A stretch of DNA of 64,000 nucleotides from Cytophagales bacterium (GCA_013298025.1 JAAFJE010000005.1:124001-188000), one strand, 5' to 3'. Shown: positions 34,710-44,343, counted from the stretch's first letter. Made by a program: numbers and translations. The notes: generated from the letters alone by a model not told the origin.

Positions 34710-36044
34710 ATGACTTTTGACGAACTAAATCTCAATAAATTTTTATCGAATGCCCTCACAGACCTTGGACTGAGTACGCCAACGCCTATCCAAGAGCAGG
34801 TATTTTCGGTAGTGATGTCGGGAAGAGATGTGTGCGGTATTGCCCAAACAGGAACGGGTAAAACCTTTGCGTATTTATTGCCTTGTTTACGACTTTTTCA
34901 ATACAATAAAGACAAAGTAAAAACACCTCAGTTGATTATTTTGGTGCCTACTCGTGAGTTGGTGGCACAGGTATTGGAGGCGGTACAGCAACTGACCAAA
35001 TATATGAGTGTGCTTTCGGTGGGCATTTATGGTGGTACGAATACCAAACCTCAAACGGCGGCTATTCTGCAAGGCGTTGATATTTTGGTGGCTACGCCAG
35101 GGCGTTTGGTCGATTTTTTGCTCAATGGAACGGTAAAAACGAAAAATGTGAAAAGGCTTGTCATCGACGAATTTGATGAAATGCTCAACCAAGGCTTTAA
35201 AGCACAATTGGATATAATTTTCAATAAACTGCCCGAAAAACGCCAAAACCTCCTTTTCTCGGCTACGCTTACTCAGGAAGTAGAAACCTTGGTCGATACC
35301 TATTTTAATAGCCCCGCTCGCATCGAAACCGAGCCTGTAGGTACGCCTCATAGCAATATTACACAGTCGTATTATGAAGTACCTAATTTTTATACGAAAG
35401 TAAACTTGTTGAAATATTTGTTACAAAATGATGCCAGCATGACCAAAGTGTTGGTGTTTGTGGCGACAAAAAAATGGGCGGATAAACTGTACGAGCTATT
35501 AGAACCTGTTTTTCAATACAAAATTGATGTGATTCACTCCAATAAAAACCAGAATCACCGCTTCAATACGGTGAGCTTGTTTGACATTGGCTATTGCCAA
35601 GTAGTGATTGCAACCGACATCATCGCACGAGGCTTAGACATTGCTGAGGTGACGCACGTCATCAATTTCGATTTGCCAGACATACCCGAAAACTACATTC
35701 ACCGTATCGGACGCACGGGGCGTTATGACAAAAAAGGCATTGCTTTGTCGTTTGTGAATGAAGCCGAGCAAGAATATTTGCAAGCCGTTGAAGAACTGAT
35801 GCAGTATAAGCTTCCAACCGAAATATTTCCTGCGGATGTAGCCATTTCAAGCCAGTTGTTAGAAGAAGAAGTACCCAAGGTAAACATGAAATTTATCACC
35901 CGTTTGCCCGACATAGAAGCAGGAGGATTGGCCTATCATGACAAGGCTTCGCAAAACCAAAAAGTAAATGTGCGTCGCAATCGCCAAGCCGAATTGAAAC
36001 GAAAATATGGCAAATCTTACGAAAACCGCAGAAGAAAAGACTAA
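34710..36044 (+). CDS. DEAD-box ATP-dependent RNA helicase (RhlE-like)
   Basis: A 444-residue SF2 helicase. The Q motif is GLSTPTPIQEQVF, motif I is AQTGTGKT, Ia PTRELVAQV, Ib TPGRLVDF, III SATL, IV VLVFVATKKWADKL, V ATDIIARGLDI and VI HRIGRTGRY. Motif II reads DEFD rather than DEAD, a conservative variant known in the family. A basic C-terminal tail (RRNRQAELKRKYGKSYENRRRKD) probably binds RNA. It is likely involved in ribosome assembly or RNA turnover, including cold adaptation. The ATG at 34710 is chosen; the extension upstream crosses the promoter. Confidence 0.94.
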   Translation: MTFDELNLNKFLSNALTDLGLSTPTPIQEQVFSVVMSGRDVCGIAQTGTGKTFAYLLPCLRLFQYNKDKVKTPQLIILVPTRELVAQVLEAVQQLTKYMSVLSVGIYGGTNTKPQTAAILQGVDILVATPGRLVDFLLNGTVKTKNVKRLVIDEFDEMLNQGFKAQLDIIFNKLPEKRQNLLFSATLTQEVETLVDTYFNSPARIETEPVGTPHSNITQSYYEVPNFYTKVNLLKYLLQNDASMTKVLVFVATKKWADKLYELLEPVFQYKIDVIHSNKNQNHRFNTVSLFDIGYCQVVIATDIIARGLDIAEVTHVINFDLPDIPENYIHRIGRTGRYDKKGIALSFVNEAEQEYLQAVEELMQYKLPTEIFPADVAISSQLLEEEVPKVNMKFITRLPDIEAGGLAYHDKASQNQKVNVRRNRQAELKRKYGKSYENRRRKD

Positions 36045-36048
36045 AAAA

Positions 36049-36084
36049 TTAGGGTGATGCTTTATGATTAAAGCATCACCCTAA
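36049..36084. terminator. Bidirectional terminator helicase/lipoprotein gene
   Basis: A 16-bp perfect stem TTAGGGTGATGCTTTA / TAAAGCATCACCCTAA with a 4-base loop between convergent stops. A T run follows on the minus strand only. Confidence 0.88.
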
Positions 36085-36103
36085 ACTCATTTATCAGGAA
36101 AAA

Positions 36104-37066
36104 TTATTTCTGAATTTTCACATCAAAAGTAACCGTTCCAGCCGAGTAAGTACCTGTTTTGGTAATATTGGTTACACGAATCAAGCCTTTCTTCGTTTGT
36201 GTTCCTGACCCTTTCTTATACACATAAATTTTACCCGAAGCAATAGCAATCGACTGACTGGTAGAAGTAATCGAGAGGGCTTCTAAAGTAGCGTTGGTAG
36301 CAGCGTCGAAATCAACACCTACAGGTGCTTCTTGGAAGTAGGTTGGATTACCACCTGCCGTAGATGTACCAGCACAACTGGTATTAGAAGAAGGTACTGT
36401 GGTAGAATATCCTTGCGTAGTTCTTTCTGGGTTCGACAAGAATTGTGGGGCATCCGTAGTACGGTTTGAAGCGTAGGTAATGTCCACAAACTTGATGTTT
36501 GAGTCTAGGTCACACACAGGATAAATCACGCCAGTAGAAGAAGCAAAACGAGAACCCAAGGCATTAGTTTGACCTCCTAAAGTAATAGCCGACCAAGAGG
36601 CAATTTGTTCTTGTGAGCCAATGTTAATTTTCAAGGTTTTTCTCGAAATAGGGTTGCCACTGGTATTGTCTTGTACATCGAAGTGCAAATACACCACACC
36701 CGACGAAGGCGATACGGTGTATTCAAAAGTTTGGGTTTGCTCATCAACGTTTTTCAACTTCACTTCAAACAAAGGTTGGTCTGTTGCTCCACGGTAATTG
36801 GCTTGTGTAGCTACATAAACTCTTGCCACTTTAGGTTTACCGCCATCGGGTGTTTTTTTGATGACAAGCGTTACAGTTACGTTATCGCCCGAAGCAGCCG
36901 TTACGGTTGGGTTGGCGTTGAGAGCAGGGTCTGAAAAAGAGATGTCTAGCTTTCCTGTAGCTGCTGGTAATTCGTTGTTTACGGGCGTTACGGCATCGGG
37001 TACGCTGTTACAAGCGTAAAAAAACAAGCCCATTACTGTCAAAAAGAGTAGGGTAATTTTTCTCAT
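36104..37066 (-). CDS. Secreted lipoprotein of unknown function
   Basis: A 320-residue protein with a lipoprotein signal (MRKITLLFLTVMGLFFYACNS, Cys at about 19). The body is beta-rich and Ser/Thr-rich, with an Ig-like look (NVTVTLVIKKTPDGGKPKVARVYVATQ..., PSSGVVYLHFDVQDNTSGNP). It has a long Thr/Ser stretch and the ending GTYSAGTVTFDVKIQK. I recognise no named family. Surface exposure is likely. The ATG at 37066 is taken because the signal peptide begins there; the 34 residues upstream are not signal-like. It stands alone between two terminators. Confidence 0.75.
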   Translation of the reverse strand: MRKITLLFLTVMGLFFYACNSVPDAVTPVNNELPAATGKLDISFSDPALNANPTVTAASGDNVTVTLVIKKTPDGGKPKVARVYVATQANYRGATDQPLFEVKLKNVDEQTQTFEYTVSPSSGVVYLHFDVQDNTSGNPISRKTLKINIGSQEQIASWSAITLGGQTNALGSRFASSTGVIYPVCDLDSNIKFVDITYASNRTTDAPQFLSNPERTTQGYSTTVPSSNTSCAGTSTAGGNPTYFQEAPVGVDFDAATNATLEALSITSTSQSIAIASGKIYVYKKGSGTQTKKGLIRVTNITKTGTYSAGTVTFDVKIQK

Positions 37067-37166
37067 GGTTGTATGAATTTGATATGGATTAGTATTTGGA
37101 TTAAACAAGTATGATAAGCATAGTACAGATTCTACTGCAAAGTAGGCGAATGATTTAGAAATGGAC

Positions 37167-37206
37167 AAAAAAAACAGGCTTATTCACTGAATAATCCTGT
37201 TTTTTC
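37167..37206 (-). terminator. Terminator of bioB
   Basis: Inverted repeat AAAAAACAGG...TTATTCA / TGAATAA...CCTGTTTTTT. It reads as a hairpin followed by a T run on the minus strand, 88 bases past the bioB stop and just upstream of the lipoprotein gene. Confidence 0.75.
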
Positions 37207-37294
37207 TTTTATTGTGTATGTAAGGCTTTCAGCAAAACCTTGTTTGGGAAGTAATATTTTACAACGAAAGAAGGGAACATCTTTTTCAGTTGTA

Positions 37295-38329
37295 TTACAA
37301 AACGTCCACTTCGCTAATACCCAAGGCTTTACCTGCTGTAGGCGTTACTTGAAAAGCTACGGGTGCTTTGCTTTCGTCTTTGAAGGCTTCTCTTGGTTTG
37401 ATGCTCAAAATTTGGAACAACTCTTTGTCTTTATTAACGGCTGGATTGGGAGTCGTGAGCAACACATCGCCTGAAAACACAGAGTTTGCCCCTGCCATGA
37501 AGCAAAGGGATTGTCCTTCGTAAGATAATTCTAAACGACCTGCCGACAAGCGAACCATTGATTTTGGCATGATGATACGAGCCGTTGCGATGGTACGTAC
37601 CAAATCCCAGATAGAAGCTGGTTCTTGCCCTTCTAAAGGTGTTCCTGCAATCGGAACGAGGTTGTTGATAGGCACTGAATCGGGATGCTTAGGCATATTT
37701 GCCAAGGTTTGTAGCATTCCTACTCTATCTTTAGACGATTCTCCTAAGCCAATGATACCACCCGAACATACCGACAAATTGGCTTTACGCACATTGTCGA
37801 GGGTATTGAGGCGGTCGTCGTAAGTTCTTGTCGAAATTACATCGCTGTAGTGTTCTTCACTGGTATCAACGTTATGATTATAAGCATACAAGCCTGCGTC
37901 TTTGAGCTTTTGGGCTTGTTCGGCTGTAAGCATACCCAATGTACAGCATACTTCCATGCCCATGCCATTTACGCCTTTCACCATTTCTAAAACCTTATCA
38001 AAGTCACGGTTGTCACGTACTTCACGCCAAGCAGCACCCATACAAAAACGTGAGCTACCAGCGTCTTTTGCTCTTCCGGCGGCAGCCAAAACCTCGTCAA
38101 CCTCCATGAGTTTTTGCACTTTCACATTGGTATGATAGCGAGCCGCTTGCGAGCAGTAAGAGCAATCTTCGGGGCATCCGCCCGTTTTGATAGACAACAA
38201 GGTACTTACTTGTACTTCTTGTGGGTCGTGGTATTGACGATGCACCGTAGCGGCACGATACACTAACTCTAAGAATGGAAGGTTATAAATTTCTTCTATT
38301 TCTTCTCTGGTCCAATTATTTCTAACCAT
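37295..38329 (-). CDS. bioB: Biotin synthase
   Basis: Radical-SAM enzyme inserting sulfur into dethiobiotin. The [4Fe-4S] motif CPEDCSYC is near residue 53, and the Arg/Cys/Asn residues for the [2Fe-2S] cluster and substrate follow in [37 protein letters not shown] and [11 protein letters not shown]. The length of 344 is normal. No other biotin gene is adjacent. A BirA site was not identified upstream. The start at 38329 ([16 protein letters not shown]) is the family start. Confidence 0.96.
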   Translation of the reverse strand: MVRNNWTREEIEEIYNLPFLELVYRAATVHRQYHDPQEVQVSTLLSIKTGGCPEDCSYCSQAARYHTNVKVQKLMEVDEVLAAAGRAKDAGSSRFCMGAAWREVRDNRDFDKVLEMVKGVNGMGMEVCCTLGMLTAEQAQKLKDAGLYAYNHNVDTSEEHYSDVISTRTYDDRLNTLDNVRKANLSVCSGGIIGLGESSKDRVGMLQTLANMPKHPDSVPINNLVPIAGTPLEGQEPASIWDLVRTIATARIIMPKSMVRLSAGRLELSYEGQSLCFMAGANSVFSGDVLLTTPNPAVNKDKELFQILSIKPREAFKDESKAPVAFQVTPTAGKALGISEVDVL

Positions 38330-38392
38330 ATCGATTTATTTAAAGTATTGGAAAGTTTGCGACGGTTCGCATTCGTTACAGTACCAAAATTA

Positions 38393-38430
38393 AAAAGGAC
38401 TTCTTGTATCACCAAACAAGAAGTCCTTTT
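38393..38430 (-). terminator. Intrinsic terminator of sppA
   Basis: A perfect 15-bp stem AAAAGGACTTCTTGT / ACAAGAAGTCCTTTT (8-base loop) lies 25 bases past the sppA stop, followed by a TTAATTTT tract on the minus strand. Confidence 0.88.
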
Positions 38431-38454
38431 GTACATGATATTTACCAAAATTAC

Positions 38455-40230
38455 CTACTTAAATTCTATCGCAAAAGGCATTAATGCAAGGAAGCCCTCT
38501 TGTTTTTTTACCATTTGTACTTGTTTTACGTAGCTGGCAAATTCACCAAATTGGGCTTGTAGCATTTTATTTTCCATTTCTTCTTCTTTGTTGTCGAAAA
38601 GTTCTTCAAAGAAAGATTTAGGCGTTGGATAGTATTTCACTCGGTAGTCGTCGCCTTTGATTTTGGCGGCACGAGCGGCTACTTCGACGGCTTTGTTCAA
38701 ATCGCCTAATATATCCACCAAGCCGTTGGCTTTGGCTTGTGCTCCCGTCCATACTCGGCCACCTGCCAACGATTTGAGCTTTTCGATGCTCATTTTTCTG
38801 CCTTTGGCTGCTTTGCTCGTGAAGGTTTCGTAGCCTGCATCGGTGCGTGCTTGGAACCAATTTTTTTCAAACTCATCCATTTCTCGTGTTACGGTAGGAA
38901 AATCTGAGTGTGCATTGGTACTTACACGGTCGTGGGTGATGCCTAGTTTATTTTTAAGGAATGCTTCAAAATTAAAGAATTGTGAAAAAATACCAATCGA
39001 ACCAGTAATGGTTGTGGGTTGCGCCACAATGGTATCGGCTCCCATAGCCATGTAATAACCTCCTGAAGCAGCGTAATCGCTCATCGACGCAATCACGGGC
39101 TTTTCTTTTTTAGCTAATTGAATTTCTCGCCACATCACATCAGAAGCCAACGCCGAACCGCCTGGGCTGTCGATGCGTAAAACAATGGCTTTCACTTTTT
39201 TATCGTCACGGGCTTTTCTCAAATCGGCTACAAAATCGTCGGAACCGATATTGCCCTTGCTGGCTTTTGCTCCTTCTATTGTGCCTTCGGCTACAATCAC
39301 GGCAATGCGGTTATCGGATTCGTTGAGCGGAAGCACCGATTCCGCTTTGAGGAATTTAGACAGCCCAACAAAGCTAATTTTCTCGTCGTTGGCAAGGCCT
39401 GTTTTCTTTTTAAGGTCGCTTTCAAATTCGTCAAAATATCCGACATGGCTCACCAATTTTGCTTGTAAAGCTCCTTTGGGCTGATACGCCGAAAGCTCGT
39501 CGGCCACTTTCTTCAACGATTCTAAGCTTACGTTGCGTGCGATGGCAACTTGTCCCATCACGTGGTCGTTGATAGAGGTAAGTAAGGAATTATACTGAGC
39601 ACGGTTGGCATCGCTCATGTTTTCACGAAGGAAGGGCTCTACTGCCGATTTGTATTCTCCCACCCTAAACACAACGGGCTTGATGTCTAATTTATCGAGT
39701 GTTCCTTTAAAAAATGTCACTTCGGCACTGATACCGTTAAAGTCGAGTCCACCAGCGGGATTGAGGTAAATTTTATCAGCAACCGATGAAACGTAATAGC
39801 CTTTTTCAGAAAAAGATTCGCCATAGGTATAAATAAACTTGCCTGATTTTTTGAAGGCTAATAACGCATTTCTGATTTCTTCGAGTTGGGCATAGCCTGC
39901 CATCGGATAATGTGCCTGCAAATAAACGCCCTTGATGTGGCTATCTTTGGCGGCTCTGGCAAGGGCTTCTCTGATTTGCGTTAGCCCTACGTCTTCTTGG
40001 TTATCGGCAAAAGGCCCGCCCAAGTTTTTCAAAGGATTGTCGTCTTCGGCAGCATTTTCCACAATCGGATGATTGAGGTCGAGCTTCAAAACGCTATTGT
40101 CTTTCAGCGTTACTTGGTCTTCCGAACTGCCAATGGCAGCTCCAATACCAATCAATAAAAAGAAGCTCAGTATGGTAAATACAAACAGACCAACGATGGT
40201 CGCAAACACATATTTGAGGAAATTGAGCAT
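38455..40230 (-). CDS. sppA: Signal peptide peptidase SppA, 67K type
   Basis: Membrane-bound serine protease with a Ser/Lys dyad that degrades signal peptides after cleavage. The long form (591 aa) carries two tandem ClpP-like domains after one N-terminal membrane helix (about 8-32). The catalytic Ser is in LRIDSPGGSALASDVMW of the second domain; the catalytic Lys is expected in the first domain (FRVGEYKSAVEPFLR). SMSDYAASGGYYMAMGADTIVAQPTTITGSIG is highly conserved. It is transcribed alone with its own terminator. Confidence 0.95.
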   Translation of the reverse strand: MLNFLKYVFATIVGLFVFTILSFFLLIGIGAAIGSSEDQVTLKDNSVLKLDLNHPIVENAAEDDNPLKNLGGPFADNQEDVGLTQIREALARAAKDSHIKGVYLQAHYPMAGYAQLEEIRNALLAFKKSGKFIYTYGESFSEKGYYVSSVADKIYLNPAGGLDFNGISAEVTFFKGTLDKLDIKPVVFRVGEYKSAVEPFLRENMSDANRAQYNSLLTSINDHVMGQVAIARNVSLESLKKVADELSAYQPKGALQAKLVSHVGYFDEFESDLKKKTGLANDEKISFVGLSKFLKAESVLPLNESDNRIAVIVAEGTIEGAKASKGNIGSDDFVADLRKARDDKKVKAIVLRIDSPGGSALASDVMWREIQLAKKEKPVIASMSDYAASGGYYMAMGADTIVAQPTTITGSIGIFSQFFNFEAFLKNKLGITHDRVSTNAHSDFPTVTREMDEFEKNWFQARTDAGYETFTSKAAKGRKMSIEKLKSLAGGRVWTGAQAKANGLVDILGDLNKAVEVAARAAKIKGDDYRVKYYPTPKSFFEELFDNKEEEMENKMLQAQFGEFASYVKQVQMVKKQEGFLALMPFAIEFK

Positions 40231-40470
40231 AAATTTGATGGGTTTTCTAAACGGGCTTTTACAAGCTTCGTGCTAATGTTATAATGTTTTGGTTTTTTGT
40301 ACAAAATTATAAGAAGTAAAGTTTATCTTACAAACGACCCATAGGAATGACACCTCAACTAAGCCAAATGACGACTTTACTCATTTCAAAAATATAAAAC
40401 AGCCTTACGAAAAATAAGTTTTTGTGTTTAGTGGAAAAATGTAAGGATAGGAGGTGAAAGGACATAAAAA

Positions 40471-40494
40471 AAGGTCAACGCTTGCGTTGACCTT
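40471..40494 (-). terminator. Terminator of the ppa unit
   Basis: A perfect 11-bp stem AAGGTCAACGC / GCGTTGACCTT with a 2-base loop and a T run on the minus strand. It follows the stop of the DUF2007-like frame by 4 bases, so that frame is inside the ppa transcript. Confidence 0.88.
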
Positions 40495-40498
40495 TTCG

Positions 40499-40684
40499 TT
40501 AGCTTTGTTCTTCAAAATACGCCAATAGCGATGTAGCTACCTCGGCATCTTTTTCTAGCACTTGCAACACGTATGCTTCTTCTTGGGCGAGTTCTGCTTT
40601 GATGCCAGCAATCGACAATTTTTCTTGCAACGATTCGGCTTGTGGCAAATCGCCATATTCGGCAACGGTGACAAGCTCTAAGCT
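40499..40684 (-). CDS. DUF2007-like small frame in phase after the ppa stop, no start codon
   Basis: Directly after the TGA of ppa, and in the same frame, 61 codons read SLELVTVAEYGDLPQAESLQ and continue to EKDAEVATSLLAYFEEQS before TAA. This is the pattern of DUF2007 (putative signal-transducing, PII-like fold) proteins, which normally start MELVTVA.... Here the expected Met codon is TTA, and no ATG, GTG or TTG exists in frame. Options are read-through of the TGA giving a pyrophosphatase-DUF2007 fusion, a non-canonical start, or a recently damaged gene. Its position before the terminator shows it is transcribed with ppa. Confidence 0.55.
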   Translation of the reverse strand, partial: SLELVTVAEYGDLPQAESLQEKLSIAGIKAELAQEEAYVLQVLEKDAEVATSLLAYFEEQS

Positions 40685-41299
40685 TCAACCGAACATATTG
40701 CGGTAATCTTCACGAGATTTCAAAATTACTTGGTGAGCCACTTCGCTGTTATATACAGCGTCGATGTCAACGGCTACTTTCTCTTCGCCTGGAATGTTTT
40801 TGTAGGTAAGGAAGTAGTGAACCAAACGGTCGATGATACCTTTAGGGCAATCAGAAATGTCTGTCCATTTGCCATACATCGAGTCGCCTTTCAATACAGC
40901 AATGATTTTGTCATCAGCTTCGCCTTTGTCAATCATACGAATACCACCGATAGGAATAGCCTCGCAAATGATGTCGCCGTGTGTGATAGCACGCTCGGTC
41001 AAAACCAAAATATCAAGTGGGTCGCCATCGCCTTTTTCGATTGATTTGCCCGATTCGGTACGTGCCAATTCGGCAGTCAATTCGCCACAATACGTTTGAG
41101 GTACGAAACCGTACAAGGCAGGAACGATGTTAGAGAATTTTTGTGGACGGTCGATTTTCAAGAATCCCGTTTCTTTGTCGATTTCATACTTCACTGTATC
41201 GGTAGGTACAATTTCGATAAAAGAAGTAACTACTTTCGGCATGTCTTGTCCGATTTGGATACCATGCCAAGGGTGAGCCTTATAAAAATTTCTTTGCAT
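40685..41299 (-). CDS. ppa: Inorganic pyrophosphatase (family I)
   Basis: Hydrolyses pyrophosphate and so pulls biosynthetic reactions forward; a soluble cytosolic enzyme. The family signature EKGDGDPLDILVL carries the metal-binding aspartates. Other conserved parts are YEIDKETGFLKIDRP, VPALYGFVPQTYCG, IPIGGIRMIDKGEADDKIIAV and VHYFLTYKNIPGE. The length of 204 is normal for bacterial family I with a short C-terminus. The stop is TGA at 40685-40687, after which the same frame continues open for 61 codons (see the adjacent feature). Confidence 0.95.
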   Translation of the reverse strand: MQRNFYKAHPWHGIQIGQDMPKVVTSFIEIVPTDTVKYEIDKETGFLKIDRPQKFSNIVPALYGFVPQTYCGELTAELARTESGKSIEKGDGDPLDILVLTERAITHGDIICEAIPIGGIRMIDKGEADDKIIAVLKGDSMYGKWTDISDCPKGIIDRLVHYFLTYKNIPGEEKVAVDIDAVYNSEVAHQVILKSREDYRNMFG

Positions 41300-41419
41300 A
41301 ATTATTCTTGCAGTGTTTACTGCGGGTAAGTAAAAGTTGTGTTAACAGACTGTACTGCTGTTTGCTTGTAGGCCACAGTGTAGCACAGGGTATGACTAAC
41401 TATAAATGGTTTAATCATT

Positions 41420-42127
41420 TCATACGATGGATGCAGCTTGAGGGCATAAATGGATATTTTTTTTAAAGTTATCGAAAATTTTTTCTTGTAAAAATTCAAT
41501 ATCAATGCCTCGTATGGTAGCTACTTTTGCAAAGATACTTGATATTGTGCAATTCTTATCGTCTGTTTCAAGAAATAACTGCTCAATTGGCATAGCTGGC
41601 AACAAACGGGCTATATGACTTTGGCTTTGTAAAACGGCTGTGCCAACCGATATAAAAAACTGTTTATCAAGGAGTTGTTTCATAATTTGTTCATTGGAGT
41701 TGAAGCCGTGAATTATCCAAGAAACGTTATTTTTTACCATTTTTTTACATTGAATTATTTCAGGAAAACTTCTCACACAATGGATTATCAAAGGCTTTTG
41801 CAAAGATTGAGCTAAGGCTATGTGTTGCCGAAACACTTGTATTTGAAAAGTCCAATCAGTTGCCACCAGTCGGTCGAGTCCTGTTTCGCCAATCATCAAT
41901 ACTTTCGGATGCACCGCCAACCGTTGTAAGCAAGCCCAATCTTGCTCGATTGTTGTGGGGTTGATATACCAAGGGTGCAAGCCCAACGAAAAATATTGGT
42001 TCGGCTGGCTTCCTTCCAACTCGGCATGTAAAAGGGCTTCGTTGGGGACTTTTACATCAATGCTTTTGATGGCTAGTTGTGGACTTTCCGTAGAAAATTG
42101 ATGCGTATGGAGGTCGATAAAAAACAT
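41420..42127 (-). CDS. TatD family metal-dependent hydrolase
   Basis: A 235-residue TIM-barrel deoxyribonuclease-like protein: MFFIDLHTHQFS gives the first two metal histidines, LMIGETGLDR the bridging Glu, LIIHCVRS and WIIHGFNS further histidines, and LFLETDDKN the catalytic Asp. The sequence is a divergent, short TatD. I use the ATG at 42127 just before the DLHTH strand; an ATG at 42238 would add 37 residues that do not resemble the family and would reach into the divergent def promoter. Confidence 0.85.
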   Translation of the reverse strand: MFFIDLHTHQFSTESPQLAIKSIDVKVPNEALLHAELEGSQPNQYFSLGLHPWYINPTTIEQDWACLQRLAVHPKVLMIGETGLDRLVATDWTFQIQVFRQHIALAQSLQKPLIIHCVRSFPEIIQCKKMVKNNVSWIIHGFNSNEQIMKQLLDKQFFISVGTAVLQSQSHIARLLPAMPIEQLFLETDDKNCTISSIFAKVATIRGIDIEFLQEKIFDNFKKNIHLCPQAASIV

Positions 42128-42297
42128 ACAGCTTTGTGCATTTACAACGTGAAAATAGCCAAATAAATCGTACTTCTGTGATATTGTAGCCGAAATCTGT
42201 CCGCTCAAATCCGCTTTTTTTATGTAACTTTGTGCCATATAATTATTCTAGTGAACGAATTGGGTGAAAAAGCACCTTTCAAAAGCGACATAAACCA

Positions 42298-42876
42298 ATG
42301 ATTTATCCGATTATTCCTTATGGCGATGCCATTTTACGTAAAGTGTCGGTCGATATAGAAAAAGATTCGATAGACGTGAAAAAACTTGCCGAAGATATGT
42401 TTGAAACCATGTATGCGGCTTCGGGCGTAGGCTTGGCAGCTCCACAAATAGGGCTGAATATTCGTATGTTTGTGGTTGATGGTCGTCCTTTTAACGAAGG
42501 TGAAGACCTCGACGAGCGTGACAAAGACCCTTCGTTGGTTGATTTTAAAAAGGTGTTTATCAATGCCGAAATTCTCGAAGAAGAAGGCGATGAATGGGGC
42601 TTTGAAGAAGGCTGTTTGTCTATTCCGGGCATTCGTGCCGATGTTTTTAGACCAGAATTTGTCAAAATAAAATACCTCGATACCGACTGGAACGAGCATA
42701 CAGAAGTATATGAAGGCTTGGCGGCACGGATTATTCAGCACGAATACGACCACATCGAAGGCATTTTGTTTACCGACCACCTCAATCCTGTGAAAAAACG
42801 CTTGCTCAAAAATAAGTTGGCCGATATTTCAAAAGGAAAAGTAAAGGTTGATTACAAAATGAAATTTAGCCGTTAA
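42298..42876 (+). CDS. def: Peptide deformylase
   Basis: Removes the formyl group from the N-terminal Met of nascent proteins at the ribosome. All three motifs are present: GVGLAAPQIG (43-52), EGCLS (104-108) with the metal Cys, and HEYDH (148-152) with the two metal histidines and catalytic Glu. The length of 192 is normal, with an acidic insertion (NEGEDLDERDKDPS) common in Bacteroidota. It is a single gene with its own terminator. Confidence 0.96.
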   Translation: MIYPIIPYGDAILRKVSVDIEKDSIDVKKLAEDMFETMYAASGVGLAAPQIGLNIRMFVVDGRPFNEGEDLDERDKDPSLVDFKKVFINAEILEEEGDEWGFEEGCLSIPGIRADVFRPEFVKIKYLDTDWNEHTEVYEGLAARIIQHEYDHIEGILFTDHLNPVKKRLLKNKLADISKGKVKVDYKMKFSR

Positions 42877-42923
42877 AAAAAATCCATCAGTCCAAGGTTT
42901 TAGGGCTTGATGGATTTTTTTTT
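42875..42923 (+). terminator. Intrinsic terminator of def
   Basis: AAAAAATCCATCA / TGATGGATTTTTT stem with a T run on the plus strand, starting inside the def stop codon region. Confidence 0.88.
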
Positions 42924-43050
42924 GTGCGATAAGGAGCTTTTATTTTTGTCAAAATAATAATTTTAATATAATTTTTTTGAAAAAATAGCAATAAAATAAC
43001 ATACTTCTTATTTAATTCAAAAAAAGCTAGTTTCAGAAAAGAACATCCTG

Positions 43051-43058
43051 TAATTTTG
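43051..43058 (+). promoter_or_regulatory. Promoter -7 box of the aspartate aminotransferase gene
   Basis: TAATTTTG, a match to TAnnTTTG, lies 69 bases before the ATG. TTTC at 43031 is an imperfect -33 element. Confidence 0.45.
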
Positions 43059-43127
43059 TGCAATTTTTTGGGGGTATAAGACAAATATGCTTCCTATTTT
43101 CATTTCAAATCCGAAATAACAAAAACA

Positions 43128-44330
43128 ATGTCTGTTGAATTATTATCCAGTCGAATCAACGCACTAGAAGAGTCGGCTACGTTGGGCATGACCAAGAAAG
43201 CCCGTGAATTAGCGGCACAAGGTCATAAAGTTATCAGTTTATCTGTGGGAGAACCAGACTTCAAAACACCAAAGCATATTTGCGATGCTGCCAAAGATGC
43301 CATTGATGCTGGTTTTCATGGTTATTCGCCAGTGGCGGGGTATCCAGACCTTCGCAAGGCGATTGCTGATAAGCTCAAGCGTGACAATAATCTCAATTGG
43401 GGACCCGAACACATTGTTGTTTCGACAGGTGCAAAACACGCTTTGGCTAATGCTATTTCGGTATTGATTAACCCCGGCGATGAGGTGATTATTTTTGCAC
43501 CTTATTGGGTTTCTTATTCTGAAATGGTCAAATTGGCAGAAGGTACTTCGGTGATTGTTGAAGGTTCTTTCGACAACAACTTCAAGGTTACGCCTGAGCA
43601 ATTTGAAGCGGCTATTACACCTAAAACCAAATTGGTGATGTTTGCTTCGCCCAACAACCCCACTGGCTCGGTGTATTCGGAAGATGAATTGAGAGCGATT
43701 GCGGCGGTTGTAGAGAAGCATCCAAATATCTTTGTATTGGCTGACGAAATTTACGAATATATCAATTTTACAGCAGGCGGTCATTTCTCTATTGGCTCGA
43801 TTCCTGCCATCCACGACCGTGTTATTACCGTAAATGGCGTAGCGAAAGGCCATGCCATGACAGGCTGGAGAATTGGTTTTACTGCTTCGGCCAAATGGAT
43901 TGCCGAAGGATTAGAAAAACTACAAGGACAAGTTACGTCGGGTACTTGCTCGATTGCACAAAAAGCAGCAGTAGCGGCTTTCAACGGGCCATTAGACGAA
44001 GCCTATAAAATGAAAGAAGCCTACGACCGTCGCCGTCATTTGGTGGTAGGATTGTTGCGTGAAATTCCGGGTTTCAAAGTAAATATGCCAGATGGTGCAT
44101 TTTATGCTTTCCCTGATATTAGCTACTATTTTGGTAAATCAGATGGCAAAACGACCATCAACAACTCAGACGATTTCTGTATGTGGTTGTTGGCTGAGGC
44201 ATTTGTTGCCACAGTGGCAGGCTCTGGTTTTGGTGCACCCAACTGTATGCGTATTTCTACGGCGGCAGCCGATGCACAATTGGCAGAAGCTTGCGAGCGT
44301 ATCAAAACGGCTGTAGCAAAATTGCAATAA
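43128..44330 (+). CDS. Aspartate aminotransferase (class Ib)
   Basis: A 400-residue PLP enzyme interconverting aspartate/oxaloacetate and glutamate/2-oxoglutarate. SLSVGEPDFKTPKHI, GFHGYSPVAGYPDLRKAIA, FASPNNPTGSVYSEDEL and VLADEIYEYI are class I landmarks, and the PLP lysine is in VNGVAKGHAMTGWRIGF (the usual motif reads SKAYAMTGWRIG). The C-terminal MRISTAAADAQLAEACERI binds the substrate carboxylate through Arg. It could also accept prephenate or aromatic substrates, as some class Ib enzymes do. It is monocistronic. Confidence 0.93.
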   Translation: MSVELLSSRINALEESATLGMTKKARELAAQGHKVISLSVGEPDFKTPKHICDAAKDAIDAGFHGYSPVAGYPDLRKAIADKLKRDNNLNWGPEHIVVSTGAKHALANAISVLINPGDEVIIFAPYWVSYSEMVKLAEGTSVIVEGSFDNNFKVTPEQFEAAITPKTKLVMFASPNNPTGSVYSEDELRAIAAVVEKHPNIFVLADEIYEYINFTAGGHFSIGSIPAIHDRVITVNGVAKGHAMTGWRIGFTASAKWIAEGLEKLQGQVTSGTCSIAQKAAVAAFNGPLDEAYKMKEAYDRRRHLVVGLLREIPGFKVNMPDGAFYAFPDISYYFGKSDGKTTINNSDDFCMWLLAEAFVATVAGSGFGAPNCMRISTAAADAQLAEACERIKTAVAKLQ

Positions 44331-44343
44331 GTCAAAGACAATA

